This document shows, piece after piece, positions 36,685 through 47,631 of a stretch of DNA of 64,000 bases. The stretch is taken from positions 1,054,001-1,118,000 of the forward strand of contig NC_056046.1 in the NCBI RefSeq assembly GCF_004379255.2, read 5' to 3'. Below the pieces are notes generated by a model that was not told where the DNA came from, made no database searches, and saw only the letters and a list, made by a program, of their open reading frames with translations. How positions within the stretch are numbered: the stretch's first letter is position 1; every line of letters starts with the position of its first letter. Source of the DNA: Salvia splendens (taxonomy: Eukaryota; Streptophyta; Magnoliopsida; Lamiales; Lamiaceae). The position numbers were made by a program, and so were the translations under genes.

Positions 36685-38749
36685 TCAATCAACAGCATCG
36701 ATCATTCTTTCAATGCAGTAGAACAAACAAATGAAAAAGTTGCATAATGCACAGTAAAATCCAGGCCGTTCATGTTTATCCCGACGACAAATGTCGCAGC
36801 GGCGTTTTGTAGTGAGAAGTTGAAAGGTGAGAGGGTGTGGATGGGTTTCTGCATTCACATCATATTCCTGCCCCAACTTCATGTTTCTAAACCAGCTGGA
36901 TGTAGTTGGAAAGCAATATGAATGGAAGGATAGATCGCAACTGCGGCAGTGATACATCCATCTCCTGGGATTCATCTGTGTTTCACATTGATCGCAGTAG
37001 AAATCGCCAGGACGGTTGAGAGTGGCGTCGTACGTTAGCAGCAGCGGGTGGTGCTCGTCCCATCTACGGCTGCTGACTGATGCCGGCAGCACAGCGCATC
37101 CAATGTGCACAATGAAATCACATGAGCTGTTGCTGCACCTGTAACAATCATAATTGGCTACTTGTTGGCCACAACCAGCAGCACACAACAAGCGCCGTCG
37201 GTTGATATCCCAGCGTAGATCCGACTGCGTCACATGGTTGAGGAGATGTTGCGGGTGAGCTGCGTGAAGTATGGTATCCGGCATACAAGCGCACTTCATA
37301 TCTACTTTGAATCTGCACTCTCCACAACTGTAAAACAACCCATTCATAGGATACCCACAGACACTGCACGATTCCCGTGACCAAGGTTGAAGTTTGTCAC
37401 CAGATTGGAGGAGTAGGTGGTGATCATCATCATCATGTTTTTGGTGGTGGGGTGAAAGAGAAGAGAGTTGAGGTGGCAAGTGAAAGCAGGCAATGTGAAG
37501 ATTGTATTTGCATTCACTGCAACTCATATAGTAGTAATTTTTACTACTAGTTATAGGAGTGATGCACCCATCACATATCAATTCATATCTCACTCCATAA
37601 TTCTCCTCATCTTCTTCTTCTTGGCTTTGATCATCTAGATGTGAAGATGAGAGTAAAGTGAGTTGATGTTGGTGATGAAGGAATTTATATTTCACATTCA
37701 CCAACTCATCAAAAACAGCAGCAGCAGCAGCAGCAGCAGCAGGGATGATGATGGGTGGTATCAATGTTGTTCCTCCTCTTTGTCTCATCACAAACGGTGT
37801 AATTAGTTCCACGGCCACCTCATTCGTTGGAAGATGGACTATGTCTTTCCCAATGGATGGACTTGCATAAGTAATAGTACCAACAATAATTTAGTAAACA
37901 AAAGGAAGGATGATGTAGTAAGTAATGACATGAATGGTGTAAATATAAATCATACTCAATGACGCGAGGCTTCTTGTTGAAGGCGCATTTGATGTGGACA
38001 ATATATCTGCAGAGAGGACAATGATATATCCAATAGTTGGGTAGAAAAGATATGCTGCATACATCACATTTGTATTGCATTCTGATGTATTCTGGTGGGA
38101 CATGAAAAGAGAGAGTAAGAGAGTGATGATGGTCTTCCCTTTCCATGTTTTGAGGCAATGAAGCACATCTCTCATGGATCCAATACTCGCAATCATCTGC
38201 AGTGCATGTGTAGGAACTCCCTTTGCGTGTGGCGCCACAAGCATCGCACTTGAAGGGACACCTTCTCCTCAACAACTTCAATCCATGGTCAGGATGACTT
38301 GGATGATGACGTATGATGGTGCGCCTTTGCTCATCATCACGGGTTGCTGCATTGATCAGGTGACTGTCATGCGCGCATCTCAGGTGCATCTGGAACCAGC
38401 ATCCTGAGCTTGTACATTTGTAGCCAATGCTCCAAATAGTACTTCCACAGATATCACACCCCCCTAAATCAGGTTCATGGCATTGGATGAGGATGTGTTG
38501 AGGGTGGTGCAATGGACGGCGTATCTCTCTCGCCACCGCTGCGCATTCTTGGTGCAATAGTTTTGTATACTCACACCTGTCGACGCTGCATCCATAAGCT
38601 TGCTCTCCGCTACCAAACCGAACTTCACAACCATAACAATATTCTAAATCACGAGTATCCACCAGAGTAAGGGGATGCTCGTGGCTCCAATGATCAATCA
38701 TCTCCCTCTCATCATCCTCCATCTCTATCTTTTTTTCTTCCTCACTCAT
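36685..38749 (-). CDS. DC1 (C1-like Cys/His-rich) domain protein, intact copy
   Basis: Member of the large plant DC1 family, zinc-binding C1-like proteins; some act in stress, defence or hormone responses, but this gene's role is unknown. Two exons, 38749-37956 and 37861-36685, join in phase (donor GTATGA, acceptor TATGCAAG), giving 656 aa. About nine C1-like modules are visible, each with an HxHP-like start and paired Cys: near residues 24-70 (HEHPLTL...CYGC), 83-126 (HPQHILIQ...CDIC), 150-194 (HPDHGLKL...CDAC), 206-255 (KCDVC...CRYIVHIKC), then five more in exon 2, ending at CALCNFFICLFYC. A run of nine Ala, coded by a GCT/GCA repeat at about 37720-37742, lies early in exon 2. It is the only undamaged member of the array. 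Confidence 0.85.
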
Positions 38750-39307
38750 TATGTATTGTTATGACAAACTATCCTATGTTTCAAACATTTTATAACAGAC
38801 ATATAGCACACACATCAATAAAATCATAGTACAAAACTTCCAACATCAGCAAAGAATAATGTGTCACAATTTCACAACAACAAAGTATTCATTTCACTCA
38901 AAGAATCTTCTTTTACTTTTGCACTGTCTCTCTCTTTTTCTTGAAGCATGTTACTAGATATATATTCTCAAATATAATGTTATGTACTCTACTCTGAGGG
39001 TTTCTCATTTTTTAAAAGCAAAAACTGAATGGTTTACTTTGACTATTGAGTATATAGTTGTTATACATTATTTCAATATGAAAAGAAGAATGTAAAACAA
39101 TCACAACTAAATCAAACAATCACTTTGCTTTTCTAACATCTTTGTATATTTTTTTTCTCTTTATTTTTTCTTTTGCTTTTCTAACATCTTTGTCTTTTGT
39201 TTTTGTCTTTTGCTTTTCACTTTGGATTCAGCTCAAAGATTGTTTTGCATATTTCTTATCATCGCTCATATTTTATAGTACTCCCTCCATCTCATTCAAG
39301 ATGACCA
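38750..39307. other. Upstream DNA of the intact DC1 gene
   Basis: Rich in 'cttttgcttttc' words shared by the other array units. A half Stowaway-type end ('tactccctccatctcattcaagatg') at 39279-39303 abuts the next RING fragment. Confidence 0.5.
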
Positions 39308-39420
39308 TGTCCCTTATGTAGACAGACGATCCAGAGGTCCGTGAGAATTTACGATTCTTGAGATTGTTCATGATAGCAAAGAGATAAACTACATCTGTGT
39401 GATACTTCTACTGTACTGAC
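39308..39420 (+). pseudogene. RING-exon fragment of the SPL2-like gene, copy 2
   Basis: Matches the last 15 or so codons of the RING exon ('tgtcccttatgtagacagac') and the adjoining 3' UTR ('gagataaactacatctgtgt'). Only the end of the exon remains. Confidence 0.75.
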
Positions 39421-39458
39421 CGTAGAGTCATTAGAAAAGTATTGAGAACGTGACAATA

Positions 39459-39794
39459 TTTATATATATATATATATATATAGGGAGATGATCAAAATAA
39501 GTATGTGTTTAAATCCAGAAATGCAGACCAAATCTTGGCCCTAGGATTAGATGATCTAATGGTCAATAATTAACAAAAAACACGGAAGGTCATAATTAAG
39601 CAATTTTAGGTCATATTATAATATTTGGGTTTAATGTCATGCTAAGATCGTTTTAGGTCATGCTTTGTTAGCATGACCTAAAAATTACCTAATTATGACC
39701 TAAAAGTGACCTAATTATGATATTGTTCTGCGTTTCTGTATTTAAATCTAGTTTTGCATAGATCAAAACCCATTATATATATATATATATATAT
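39459..39794. mobile_element. Non-autonomous element inside a (TA)n microsatellite
   Basis: A 290-bp block is framed by (TA)n runs at 39459-39481 and 39773-39794. It contains an internal hairpin (aggtcatgctaa ... ttagcatgacct) and several 'gacctaaaa/taattatgacct' words. No good terminal inverted repeat is seen. The arrangement recalls TA-targeting MITE-like elements. Confidence 0.4.
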
Positions 39795-40043
39795 TTACTC
39801 CCTCCGTCCCCCAATATGTTTCCCATGCAACTATCACACTTAACAACAAATCTTTACAATGACTAGTAAGAGAATATGTGTGATGCTTGCTTATAAATGT
39901 ATTGTACTAATTTTACTGTTTTGTTGTTGTAATTAATAATGTATTATAAGAAATGATAAACATAAAAAAAAAGGAGTGGAAAGAGGTAGACAACATCCCT
40001 TATCATCATTCATTCACTCTAGACAAAGTATGATAGTTAATTT

Positions 40044-40262
40044 CTCTCAATCGACGGCCTTCGTGTCCTCATCTTCGATCATTTTGGCTCCGCAGTAGTT
40101 AAAACAAATGAAAAAGTTGCATAATGCACAGTAAAATCCTTCCCATCCATGCTTATCCCAACCACAAGTGTCGCAGTTGCGTTTTGTGGTGATAAGTTGA
40201 AAGGTTAGAGGGTGTGGATGGGTTGAGGCATTCACATCATATTCCTGCCCCAACTTCATGTT
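40044..40262 (-). pseudogene. DC1 gene 3'-end fragment
   Basis: Codes only for the last 70 residues of a DC1 protein (MKLGQEYDVNAS ... CGAKMIED ... AVD), the final C1-like module. Immediately upstream the sequence changes to the 'tttgtcttttgcttttctcac' DNA that lies upstream of the other DC1 genes, so the whole of exon 1 and most of exon 2 are deleted. Confidence 0.85.
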
Positions 40263-41129
40263 TCTTTTTTATCTTTGTTTTTGTCTTTTGCTTTTCTCAC
40301 AGTTTGTTTTGCCTTATGCTTTTCTCTTTTGATACAACTCACGGATTGTTTTGCATTTATACTTCTATATAATGCTCTTGACTTTACTAAAGTAAATCAA
40401 ATACGTAGTATATAATTTGAACTGATGTTGAATCAGTAGAAGATGTTATAACCAAGAAACACAAAAGCAAAAGTTAATCAGAATCCATCCATTGTTAAAT
40501 CAGCATGACTAACCTGCAGGCCAATCCGGCCCCAGAAGCCCGGCCTCCTAGACTTCCTGCACAGCAGCATTTTGATCTCAGCATTCTTAATCACCACTTT
40601 TGTAAGTTGCTTTATATATACAATGCAGGCCACTTCGTTCTTTCTTCAATGGAAGCTGCACCACTTAGGTATACACCGATAGCCTAATTGCGAGAACGGA
40701 TCAAACAAGAAGTAGCCAAATATTGAATAAAATGTGAAATATAAAATCAATCAAACACTGCAACTCTTGTGAATATTCAAGTCAAGCCTTTTTGAGTTGA
40801 TTTAAAAAGTCATTAGCCGCAGAATTTCACCATACAATTATCTGATAATCTGTGTTTATTCACATTTTCACAAATGGTCACATATTTTTCAAACTAAACA
40901 ACTAACTGTAAATGATAATCAAGTATTTAGTCATCCAAAAGAATAGCAAAAATTAATCCAGTTCCACAAAACAAATATTCAGAGACATTACTAAAACAAA
41001 CTATCAATTACTTATGTAACTCATGTATGGTTTCATTAAAGTACACTTATAGAGGAAAGAGGTAAACAACCTATGATTCATCATTCTAGCCAGAGTACTG
41101 AACAACTGATCTGAAACATATAATTTCTC
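40263..41129. other. Spacer between DC1 copies
   Basis: No gene is supported. A GC-richer patch at 40505-40600 ('ggccccagaagcccggcct') has an open frame of 60 codons on the plus strand that I do not recognise. There is no RING fragment in this spacer, unlike the others. Confidence 0.35.
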
Positions 41130-42863
41130 TCAATCGACGGCCTTCATGTCGCCCGTTCCGATCATATCTTCTCCACAGTTGTTGAGACAAATGAAGAAGT
41201 TGCATGATTCACAGTAAAATCCAGGTCGTTCATGCTTATCCAAACGGCAAATGTTACAGCGGCGTTTTATGGTGAGAAGTTGAAAGGTGAGAGGGTGTTG
41301 GTGGGTTGCGGCACTCACATATTCCTGCCCCAACTTCATGTTTCTATACTCGCCGGATGTAGTTTGAAAGCATATAGGATGAAAGGATAGATCGCAGGTG
41401 CGGCAGTGATACATCCAGCCCTTGGGATTCATTCGTGTTTCGCATTGATCACAGTAGAAGTCACCAGGATGGTTGAGAGTGGCGTCGTACGTCAACAACA
41501 GCTGGTGGCGCCTGTCCCATCTACGGCTGCTGACTGATGCTGGCAACACAACGCATCTAACATGCACGATGAAATCACAAGAGCTGTTGCAACACCTGTA
41601 ACAATCATAATAAGATGCATTCACATCGCAACTAGCACACAAAAAGCGTCTTGAGTTGTCCTTATCTCTGTCTAGGTCATCCTCAGCCACATGATTGAGG
41701 AGATGTTGCGGGTGAGCTTCGTGATGTATGGTATCTGGCATACAAGCGCACTTGATATCTACTTTGAAGCTGCACTCTCCACAACGGTAAAACAACCCAT
41801 TCATACGATACTCACAGACACTGCACATTTCCTGTGTCCAAGGTTGAAGTTTGTCACCAGATTGGAGGAGTAGGTGGTGATCATCATCATCATGTTTTTG
41901 GTGGTGGGGTGAAAGAGAAGAGAGTTGAGGTGGCAAGTGAAAGCAGGCAATGTGAAGATTGTATTTGCATTCACTGCAACTCATATAGTAGTAATTTTTA
42001 CTACTAGTTATAGGAGTGATGCACCCATCACATATCAATTCATATCTCACTCCATAATTCTCCTCATCTTCTTCTTCTTGGCTTTGATCATCTAGATGTG
42101 AAGATGAGAGTAAAGTGAGTTGATGTTGGTGATGAAGGAATTTATATTTCACATTCACCAACTCATCAAAAAACAGCAGCAGCAGCAGCAGCAGGGATGA
42201 TGATGGGTGGTATCAATGTTGTTCCTCCTCTTTGTCTCATCACAAACGGTGTAATTAGCTCCTCGACCATCTCATTCGTTGGAAGATGGACTATGTCTTT
42301 CCCAATGGATGGACTTGCATAAGTAATAGTACAACAATAATTTAGTAAACAGAAGGAAGGATGATGTAGTAAGTAATGACATGAATGGTGTAAATATAAA
42401 TCATACTCAATGACGAGAGGCTTCTTGTTGAAGGCGCACTTGATGTGGACGATATATCTGCAGAGTGGACAATGATATATCCAATAGTTGGGTAGAAAAG
42501 ATATGCTGCATACATCACATTTGTATCGCAATCTGATATATTCTCTTGGGACATGAAAAGAGAGAGAAAGAGAGTGATGATGGTCTTCCCTTTTCAAGTG
42601 TTGAGGCAATGAAGCACATTTTTGATGGATCAAATATTGGCAAGCATCTTTGGTGCATATATAGGAACTCCCTTTGCGTGTGGCACCGCAAGCATCGCAT
42701 TTGAAAGGACACCTTCTCCTCAACAACTTCAAGTCATGGCTGGGGTGACTTGGATGCCGTATGACCGCACGCCTTTGCTCATCAACGTCACGGGTTGCTG
42801 CTGCATCGATCAGGTCACTGTCATGCGCGCATCTCAGGTGCATCTGGAATCCGCATTGTAAGC
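41130..42863 (-). pseudogene. DC1 gene split by the gypsy element, 3' part
   Basis: Carries the second module onward (CGFQMHLRCAHDSDL) to the stop at 41130. The intron corresponding to that of the intact gene is 42404-42312 or so and still has its sites. In the Ala run the copy has one extra T relative to the intact gene (aaaaaac against aaaaac on the plus strand, at about 42164-42170), which shifts the frame before DELVNVKYKF. With the transposon insertion after base 42863 this makes two independent lesions. The 5' part lies at 53826-54170. Confidence 0.85.
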
Positions 42864-43601
42864 TGATGATTGGGCGAATTTTTGATGGTAATAAATGCAG
42901 GTAATAAATATAGATCACGACACCGAAAGTTACGTGGTTCGATTTACTGAGGTAAATCTACGTCCACGGGAAGAAAGGAGGGCAAATTTGTATTGCTTGA
43001 TCTGGATTACAGCTTACAACACTGACTTGCTATATGATATTCGATATCTAGAGAGCTCTCTCGTCTATCTGATCTAAGTTCTATTTATACATGTGAACCA
43101 AGATCGTGGCTTCCAGGTTGACAACAGCTTCATACCACTAAATAGATCGTGGGTGTGGTGGAGGTCGTGGAGGTCCTGCATGGGTCCACTATCCAAGATC
43201 GTGGCTTGCAGGTTGACAACTGCTTCATACCACTAAATAGATCGTGGGTGTAGTGGAGGTCGTGGAGGTCCTGCATGGGTCCACTATCTCCTTGTTCGGT
43301 CGAATACTGAGACCGAACTGCTGAACTTTGCCGATCAGCTTTGGCCGATCTGAGAGTAGAGCTTGATTGGTTCTTTTGCCGATCTGAGAGTAGAGCTTGA
43401 TTGGTTCTTTTGCCGATCTGAGAGTAGAGCTTGATTGGTTGGCTTTTACCGAGCTGTAGGCTGCGACCGAACTCTTTGGTTGTGCCGAACCGAACTGAAC
43501 TCTTTGGTCGTGCCGAACTGATACTCTTTCTTTGGGCTAATGGGCCGTCACTGCTATTGGGCTCGCCATTAGGGTTTAGTTGTTTAGTTCGTACCCCATC
43601 A
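42864..43601 (-). repeat. gypsy 3' LTR
   Basis: 738 bp, begins TGATGATTGG and ends CCCCATCA. It contains two 95-bp tandem units (43098-43287) and three 34-bp units starting at 43345, 43379 and 43413. Confidence 0.95.
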
Positions 43602-43617
43602 CTACCCCCCCCAAAAA
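43602..43617 (-). other. gypsy polypurine tract
   Basis: Read on the minus strand as TTTTTGGGGGGGGTAG directly before the 3' LTR, the expected place for the plus-strand primer. This fixes the element's orientation. Confidence 0.8.
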
Positions 43618-43922
43618 GCGAAGTGAATCACTTCGGCATTTTGGATGAGTGTAAGGGGGAGGCTGACGTCAGGGGACGTGCCATGCGCGTGTCTGCATTA
43701 AATGCGATAGCAAATCCGGCCGTTGAATCCAGAAAAAGGGGGATTTGAAACGGCGCTACGGATTTGAAAGGCCTCTGTGAATCTGATAAATATTACCATT
43801 TTCCATCATTGGAACACTTTTGCTATTGTTTCTTCTGCATTCTCTCTCTTTTGCGCAAAATTTCCTTCCGCTCCTTCAAGAATTTCTTCAGAACTTCTTC
43901 AGACTTTCAAAGAGTAAGAATC

Positions 43923-46829
43923 ATGTCTTCTTCTTCTTCTTCTGAGTCAGGTAGCGGTAGGAAAGGGGGTAAGGGATCTTCTAGCCGGAAAGAGTCCGGG
44001 GAGAAGACCGTAGAATACTTTCACAGCATCTTGAGTAAGGACACTGTGATATCCCTACACGGAAAATATCTTCTTCCCGGGGGGAAGGTGGTGATTCCCG
44101 ACGACGATCATAGGGCTAACTCGCCGCCGGAGGGTTATGCCACCGTTTACGAAGCCTGCTTAGAATGCGGGCTTCGTTTCCCTCTTCCCCCACCTTTTGT
44201 AGAGCTTCTTGATTTTTTCCAACTCCCTTTAGGTCAGGTGACTCCGAATTCTTGGAGGCACTTATCGGCCTTTGCTGCCGAACTGCGTAGGCTAGATAAG
44301 GATCTGTCTCTGAGGGCAATCCTTAATTTCTTCCAGTTTAAGAGGAAGGGATCTTGGTTTTACTTGATCCCTTTACAGCCCTTTAGAGCCTTTTGTAAAA
44401 CCAAATGGCCGAAATGGCAAAATCGCTTCTTTTTTTACAATAGGACAGCGGCTCCGGGCTTTCCCTGGAGAGGGCCGAAGTCCGTAATTCCTCATCCTCG
44501 GTTAGAACCGTTGAACGAGCTCGAGGGCGAGCTCAATAAGATTCCTATGATTAGGACGCAGTACTTGGAGTCTGAGCTCGTCAAGGGCAACTTCGTGTTC
44601 GACTCCTCGTCTTCGGACGACGAGACTGAGGGTGAGGATTTCTTTTTTATGCACTACTACCTTGACGACGAAAACTAACCTTGTTTTCTTGCTTTTTGGC
44701 AGTGAACTTGCTAAACAAGCTCGGTCACAAATCCTCCGAATCTAAGGAACCGGAGAGGCCGAAAACCACCAGCTCGGCGTCTGATGCCGAGAAGAATCCG
44801 AAGAGGCAAAAGACCTCTTCGGATCCAAAGAAGCCGGAGTCGACTTCGGCAAATAGGAAGGCGAAGCTTCAGAAGCCCCCAAGAGCGCCAGAGAAAGACG
44901 TGGTCTTGGCGCCTCCTTCGGAACATATCTGTGAGCCCTTTTTATGGCCCACGGACTTCGCCGAGGTGAATTCTCTTCTTGATTTTCTGGCCTTGCTTTT
45001 TTCCTGTATTTTTTGTGGCCCCTCGGTTGACTTTTTCCTTTTTCCATTTTCAGAGGAACGATATGCTCAGCAAGCTCGTCGCAGTTGAACTCTCTAAAGC
45101 GTCCAGCGACTATGCTGAGATGCAGAGGAAGTTGACTGCTGCTCGTCACCAGGCCGAACAGGCTAGGGCAGACTTTGAGAAGGCAAGGGCTGCTAGGATC
45201 TCGGCTCAGGATGAGGCACAGCGGGCAAAAAACGAGCTTATTATCCAGAGAGAGCAGTCGAAACAGAGGGAGGCTGCTGCCGTGGTTGCCCAAGGGGAGG
45301 CTCTCCGTGCTTTCGCGGAGAAACTCTTTTTGAGCAATCAATTTTCGGCCTTTGTCGGTGATCTGCTGAAACTGATGACCGATAATGCTGAGCAGGGACC
45401 CGAAGTCGTCCTGCTGCTGTATGGCCGAGAAATTGCAGCTCGTCTCCAGAGTCTGCCGCTCCTTGACGAGCTCGCGTCTTCCTCGGTCCTGCTTTCTGCT
45501 GACCGAGTCCGTAATTGCCGAGCTGACCGGGACGAGAACATGGAGGCCATCTTTGCCTCCTTGGGACCTGTTTCACCCGCTCCAATTTTCCAAGGAGAGG
45601 GTGAGCAGGAAAACGAGGCCGGCAAGGAGACCGAGCAGCCGGATCGGCAGACCGGCGACGGGCAGGCCGAGCAGGAGGTGCAGCAGATCGGCTATGGGGG
45701 CGCCGAGCAGGCTGGGGGGAGTAGGGAGGCTGAGGCTGAAGCCGAGGTGGACAAGGAGGGAGAAGCTGAAACCCGGAGGGGAGCCGGAGATGAAACTGGC
45801 GGAGTATGATTTCGTCTCCCTTCTCTTAGTTTAGTTTCTTTCTTCCTTCTTGTAAAATGGCCTTGAAGCCCTCCTTATGTAAAAATTTTTTTTCTTATGA
45901 ATGAAAAAATTTTCTTTCTACACTCGTGTCTTCGTATAGCTTTTCTTGACCTCTTTTACTCCTGTTATGGTTTACTGCCTGCTCGGTAAGCTGAAATGCC
46001 GAACTGACCTAGCTGCTTTGTATTCTTTAACTCTAAGGAGCTGGAGGTACTTCACTGGAAGCGGCTATACTCTTCGGCTTTAAACGAAGCTGAGAAAAAA
46101 GCCATAGAGGACCAGATGAAGTATGACGAACTCTTGGCTCGTTCAGTGGAGCTGGAGTCCGACAATAAGGACTTAGGGTCCATAAGGAAGGATCTGGAGG
46201 CCGAGCTGGATATTGTCGTCGCTGAGAGGACTGCATATGAGGATTTCATCTGCGGACGCGGGGGAATGAGCATATCTGAAGTTCAGAATCAAGTTGATGA
46301 ACTGTGGGAGGAGCTTCATGTACTCCGGAGGAACAATGCGCTGGAGAGCTCGGCTTGCCAACAAGTTGTGAAATCATTGCGGCGCTGGGCTTCTCGATAC
46401 GACATCATTCTTTCCCGGCGTCCTTCAATCGAGAGATTCCTTAGGTATTTCCCGCCAACAGATGCTCACACTCCAGCTCAAACCTCTGATCCACTTGCTC
46501 AAAATCCTACTCCAAATCAGCAACGAACTCAGGAGCAACCGGAAACGTCAAGACGAGAACGGACTCAGGAGCAACCGGAAACGTCAAGACAAGGACGGAC
46601 TGAAGTTCGTAGAGGAGCTGTGATTATGAGTGAGCAAGATCAACAAATGCTTCGTGAAGAGACTCTTCGCCGCCGAGGTGCCAGAACTTCCCGGACTCAG
46701 GGAAGAGGCGGTAGATCGATCAGAGCAGCTCGTCCACCTACTTATTCTTCAACTGCTCGGAACGCCCGAACTCAGCATCATGAGGATTTTTCGGATAGGT
46801 GGCTCAACTTTAGCAACCGTGGACAGTAG
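43923..46829 (+). CDS. Antisense spliced gene carried by the gypsy element
   Basis: Lies opposite to gag-pol, between pol and the 3' LTR. Four exons can be built: 43923-44631, 44703-44965, 45054-45803 and 46038-46829, with introns GTGAGG...GGCAG, GTGAAT...TTCAG and GTATGA...TAAG. All junctions keep phase (1, 0, 0), giving 837 aa. The ATG at 43923 follows a leader and starts a Ser-rich stretch. Residues about 60-200 (EACLECGLRFPLPPPFVELL, PNSWRHLSAF) resemble the 'putative gypsy type transposon' domain known from extra ORFs of Tat elements. The middle is Lys/Ser/Pro-rich, exon 3 is a predicted coiled coil followed by a Gly/Glu-rich run, and exon 4 ends in a basic Arg-rich tail. A polyadenylation signal AATAAA is at 46896-46901. 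Function unknown. Confidence 0.7.
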
Positions 46830-46895
46830 AATAGTCCTTTGTAATAGCGTAACGCCTTCTCGTAGGGCAACGGAGTTGTATGCCGAACAAGACTT

Positions 46896-46901
46896 AATAA
46901 A
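46896..46901 (+). terminator. Polyadenylation signal of the antisense gene
   Basis: AATAAA 67 bp after the antisense stop codon, in the right orientation and before the minisatellite array. Confidence 0.5.
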
Positions 46902-46971
46902 TGAAATTTTTTTCATTTCGCTTCTATCACTGCGTACTTACAGTTCAGCGATTTTTTATTTCATTTACTGT

Positions 46972-47166
46972 ACTCGTCCTCGGTCTTATGAAGTAAACTT
47001 CTTTGACCGGACTCGTCCTCGGTCTTATGAAGTAAACTTCTTTGACCGGACTCGTCTTTGGTCTTATGAAGTGAACTTCTTTGACCGGACTCGTCTTTGG
47101 TCTTATGAAGTAAACTTCTTTGACCGGACTCGTCTTTGGTCTTATGAAGTAAACTTCTTTGACCGG
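46972..47166. repeat. 5 x 39-bp tandem repeat
   Basis: Units start at 46972, 47011, 47050, 47089 and 47128 with no length variation and few substitutions; each contains 'ggtcttatgaagtaaacttc'. It lies between the antisense gene and the end of pol. Confidence 0.95.
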
Positions 47167-47177
47167 ACTTGGTTTGT

Positions 47178-47312
47178 GTCCTAATTTGGCGAGTTTTATC
47201 GCTCAGATCGGACTTTCCCTTTGTCCTAATTTGGCGAGTTTTATCGCTCGGATCGGACTTTCCCTTTGTCCTAATTTGGCGAGTTTTATCGCTCGGATCG
47301 GACTTTCCCTTT
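47178..47312. repeat. 3 x 45-bp tandem repeat
   Basis: Units start at 47178, 47223 and 47268, each opening 'gtcctaatttggcgagtttt'. Unrelated in sequence to the 39-bp array next to it. Confidence 0.95.
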
Positions 47313-47631
47313 TTGCAGTTCGTTTCAGACGAACTGCTTGTTTCTTAAGCTGAATTGTGGAGTCTTGTATCTTCCTGAGAAGCTTGGACTCACAATTGTC
47401 TTTAATACATGTTCTAAAAAGGGGATCAGCCTTTAAAGAACAAGATACCTCAGTAACATTTGTAAGAGACGACACGCACATAGAGAGACAACGCAGATAA
47501 AGACAAATAAAAAAGACGAAAAAGGTTTTAAACTTTTATAAAACGACAAGCATGAAAAACAAGTAAAAAACAAAGAAAGCACATACCCCTAGGACCGAAC
47601 TAGACACAAGACTGACTGACCGGACTGTCTC

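Noticed and set aside
44742..45341. 199-aa reading frame on the minus strand inside the gypsy element
   Set aside because: It overlaps exons 2 and 3 of the antisense gene in the complementary frame, has no family motifs, and the plus-strand model explains the region better.
46972..47312. CRISPR-like series of regular repeats
   Set aside because: The units are contiguous without spacers and the context is a plant retrotransposon, so they are ordinary tandem repeats.
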